Positions 62,249-64,000 of a stretch of 64,000 bases of DNA are shown here, piece by piece; position 1 is the first letter of the stretch; each line of letters opens with the position of its first letter. This stretch comes from Dyadobacter sediminis. GTDB taxonomy: Bacteria; Bacteroidota; Bacteroidia; Cytophagales; Spirosomataceae. Made by a program: the position numbers and the translations under genes. A model generated the notes under the pieces. The model saw only the letters and a program-made list of their open reading frames with translations. It had not been told where the DNA came from and did no database searches. The stretch covers positions 496,001 to 560,000 of the forward strand of contig NZ_VCEI01000028.1 in NCBI RefSeq assembly GCF_005860765.1, in the 5' to 3' direction.

Positions 62249-62629
62249 ATGTACGAAGTAACATCTGACAACCGGTTAAAAAGTCTTATCGTCGTCGGCG
62301 ACAGGGTTTTGATCAGGCCGAAAAGCCCGAGTGAACGCACGAACAGCGGATTATATCTGCCTGCGACCGTTACCGAACGAGAACAGGTTCAAAGCGGGTA
62401 CGTTATTAAAGTCGGGCCGGGCTATCCGATTCCCGTGGCTGCCGAAGACGAGCCCTGGAAAGAAACCGAAGAAAAAGTTAAATACATGCCTTTGCAGTCC
62501 AAGGAAGGCGACGTGGCGATTTACCTGCAGCGCAATGCAATCGATCTGGAATACGACGGTCAGAAATATGTGATCGTGCCGCAATCCTCGATTCTGATGC
62601 TGGAACGTTCGGAAGATCTGTTTGACTGA
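62249..62629 (+). CDS. GroES-like (Cpn10) co-chaperone, long form without adjacent groEL
   Basis: 126 residues from the ATG at 62249 (the frame extends to TTG 62216). Cpn10 features: VVGDRVLIRPKSPSERTNSGLYLP, the mobile-loop region and GYVIKVGPGYPIP, then an insertion of about 30 residues (AAEDEPWKETEEKVKYMPLQSKEGD) not in ordinary GroES (about 95 residues), and the ending YVIVPQSSILMLER. It may bind a GroEL or have a different role. groEL is not adjacent. Confidence 0.85.
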   Translation: MYEVTSDNRLKSLIVVGDRVLIRPKSPSERTNSGLYLPATVTEREQVQSGYVIKVGPGYPIPVAAEDEPWKETEEKVKYMPLQSKEGDVAIYLQRNAIDLEYDGQKYVIVPQSSILMLERSEDLFD

Positions 62630-62723
62630 GCATGAATTTTGTGAGTTAAAAAGCGGATTGATTTTCCTGAATATATAAATACCGGAAATCATTAAAAATT
62701 CTAACCTGTAAACTTGCACTTTC

Positions 62724-63746
62724 ATGAAATACAAATTTTTGAGTAACACCGGCGTACTCGTTTCCGAGCTTTGTTTTGGAACCATGACCTTCGGAGGAGA
62801 AGGATACTGGGAAGCCATCGGCAGATTGCAGCAGGAAGAATCAAGTGCACTCGTGAAAACGGCTCTGGACAGCGGAATCAATTTTTTCGATACGGCCAAT
62901 GTCTATTCTTACGGAAAATCGGAAACCATTCTTGGGCAGGCATTAAAAGATCTGGGCATAAAACGGAGCGATGTCGTCATTGCAACAAAAGCAAGAGGAC
63001 GCATGGCACCCGGTCCGAATAATATCGGTTTGTCGCGGCTGCATATCATGGATTCTGTCCACGAAAGCCTTTCCCGTCTGGGTACGGATCATATTGATCT
63101 GTTTTATGTTCATGGCGTGGATGCGGAAACGGCACTGGAAGAAACCATGCGCGGACTGGAAGATGTAGTTCGTTCCGGAAAAGTAAGGTACCTCGGCGTC
63201 AGTAACCATGCTGCGTGGCAGATTATGAAAGCCAACGGCATTGCGGACAAAAATGGCTGGACGCGCTTTGTGGCATGTCAGCATTATTACACGATTGCCG
63301 GCCGTGACCTGGAACGCGAACTGGTTCCAATGATGCAGGATCAGAACCTTGCACTGATGCCGTGGAGCCCGCTTGCTGGCGGGTTTCTTTCCGGAAAATA
63401 CAGCCGTGACACGGAATCTTCTGGCGAAAACCGCCGCGATAACTTTGATTTTCCACCGATTGATAAAGAAAAAGCATACGATATTATTGATGTAATCCGC
63501 CCGATTGCAGAAGCGCATTCTGTTTCTGTTGCACAAATTGCCTTATCGTGGCTTTTGCATCAGAAAAGTGTTACAAGCGTGATTATCGGAGCAAAAAAAC
63601 CGGATCAGCTTAAAGAAAACATTGCGGCAACTTCCGTTGTGCTGACCGAAGACGATCTTGCAAAATTGAACGAAAGCAGCGCATTGAAAACCGAATATCC
63701 GCAATGGATGTTTGAACGCCAGGGAAGAGACCGGGTCCCGGAGTAA
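62724..63746 (+). CDS. Aldo/keto reductase
   Basis: 340 residues of a TIM-barrel NADPH oxidoreductase. The catalytic tetrad is likely Asp and Tyr in FFDTANVYSYGKSE, Lys in VIATKARGRM and His in LFYVHGVDAE; the NADPH site includes WSPLAGGFLSGKYSR and IGAKKPDQLKEN. The YajO/YghZ-like group reduces aldehydes and ketones; the substrate is unknown. Single gene with its own terminator. Confidence 0.94.
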   Translation: MKYKFLSNTGVLVSELCFGTMTFGGEGYWEAIGRLQQEESSALVKTALDSGINFFDTANVYSYGKSETILGQALKDLGIKRSDVVIATKARGRMAPGPNNIGLSRLHIMDSVHESLSRLGTDHIDLFYVHGVDAETALEETMRGLEDVVRSGKVRYLGVSNHAAWQIMKANGIADKNGWTRFVACQHYYTIAGRDLERELVPMMQDQNLALMPWSPLAGGFLSGKYSRDTESSGENRRDNFDFPPIDKEKAYDIIDVIRPIAEAHSVSVAQIALSWLLHQKSVTSVIIGAKKPDQLKENIAATSVVLTEDDLAKLNESSALKTEYPQWMFERQGRDRVPE

Positions 63747-63767
63747 AGTTTCCTAATCAATTTGATC

Positions 63768-63801
63768 AGAATGCACTATTTCAGCGTAGTGCATTCTTTT
63801 T
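63768..63801 (+). terminator. Rho-independent terminator after the aldo/keto reductase
   Basis: AGAATGCACTA (63768-63778) pairs perfectly with TAGTGCATTCT (63787-63797) around an 8-nt loop, followed by TTTT. Confidence 0.9.
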
Positions 63802-63835
63802 ATCCGGTCTTCTGTCCCGGTCTGTTAATGTAGCG

Positions 63836-63843
63836 TATCTTTG
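63836..63843 (+). promoter_or_regulatory. -7 box directly before the helicase start
   Basis: TATCTTTG fits TAnnTTTG and ends only 3 nt before the ATG at 63847, so the transcript may be leaderless or nearly so. Confidence 0.5.
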
Positions 63844-63846
63844 AGC

Positions 63847-64000
63847 ATGATAAATCAGGAAAATATTGCTGCCATTATTCAGGGACTTGGCATTACGGCT
63901 TTGAATGAAATGCAGGAGGAAGCAAATGAAGCTATTCTGCGGAATAATGAAACTGTTTTGCTGGCACCAACTGGTTCGGGCAAGACACTTGCTTTTCTGC
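63847..64000 (+). CDS. DEAD/DEAH-box helicase (N-terminal part, cut by window end)
   Basis: The first 51 codons are present. The Q-motif region (GLGITALNEMQEEA) and Walker A (APTGSGKTLAFL) are visible, so this is a DEAD/DEAH superfamily 2 helicase, possibly a RhlE/DbpA-type RNA helicase. The rest is outside the window. Confidence 0.9.
   Translation, partial: MINQENIAAIIQGLGITALNEMQEEANEAILRNNETVLLAPTGSGKTLAFL

Overview
The window looks like chromosomal DNA from a Bacteroidota bacterium, most likely the order Cytophagales (Spirosomaceae, Dyadobacter-like). The evidence is sequence-based: many starts are preceded by the Bacteroidota -7 promoter element TAnnTTTG and lack clear Shine-Dalgarno sites; there is a PVC-type CxxCH lipoprotein with HEAT repeats, a type-2 isoleucyl-tRNA synthetase, an LptF/G-family permease and several domain-of-unknown-function families typical of the phylum. 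Genus assignment is inference. No rRNA, tRNA, CRISPR array, prophage or plasmid functions were seen. Base composition looks even, apart from the transposase/repeat island near 44-45 kb.

Layout. 1-9 kb: a cut membrane protein, a large haem-binding dehydrogenase-like lipoprotein, a CNNM/CorC-type transporter, a secreted beta-helix/PDZ protein. 8.3-10.3 kb: galU plus a GHMP sugar kinase, a plausible sugar-1-phosphate to UDP-sugar pair. 10.4-15 kb: YceI, a LolA-like secreted protein, then atpA-atpG without the other F-ATPase genes. 14.9-17.8 kb: a periplasmic folding/proteolysis pair (FKBP isomerase, Prc protease). 17.8-25.4 kb: a nucleoside-hydrolase-like protein with an XRE regulator, then a tripartite RND efflux operon (adaptor, pump, outer membrane factor). 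25.5-35 kb: accessory single genes, uvrB, a ParE/antitoxin pair, a nucleotidase, a DeoR regulator, an SDR, small ORFs. 35-40.8 kb: ileS, a PepSY membrane protein, a GH16 glucanase.

41-48.9 kb: a bile-acid-symporter-like carrier and DUF4230 protein, then a glutamine-synthetase-family ligase, an SDR, an aldehyde dehydrogenase and a class I amidotransferase. These four enzyme types together match a gamma-glutamylation route for degrading an amine or amino alcohol. Between the ligase and the SDR sits a Y1 (HUH) transposase with an array of about 4.4 direct repeats of 107-109 bp, each carrying four potential hairpins: a REP/RAYT-like unit and the most unusual structure in the window. 49-53.5 kb: Kup potassium transport, then mntH divergent from a DtxR/MntR regulator with two candidate operators. 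53.5-62.1 kb: an LptF/G permease, an EamA exporter and an envelope-glycan cluster (two polyprenyl-type GT2 enzymes, two GT-C-like membrane proteins, an MBOAT acyltransferase). 62-64 kb: a long GroES-like protein, an aldo/keto reductase and the start of a DEAD/DEAH helicase.

Products, motifs, hairpins and promoter boxes were read by eye. Family names come from recognition of the sequences, with no database search. Starts were moved to internal ATGs where the longer frame began at TTG or carried an unlikely N-terminal extension.
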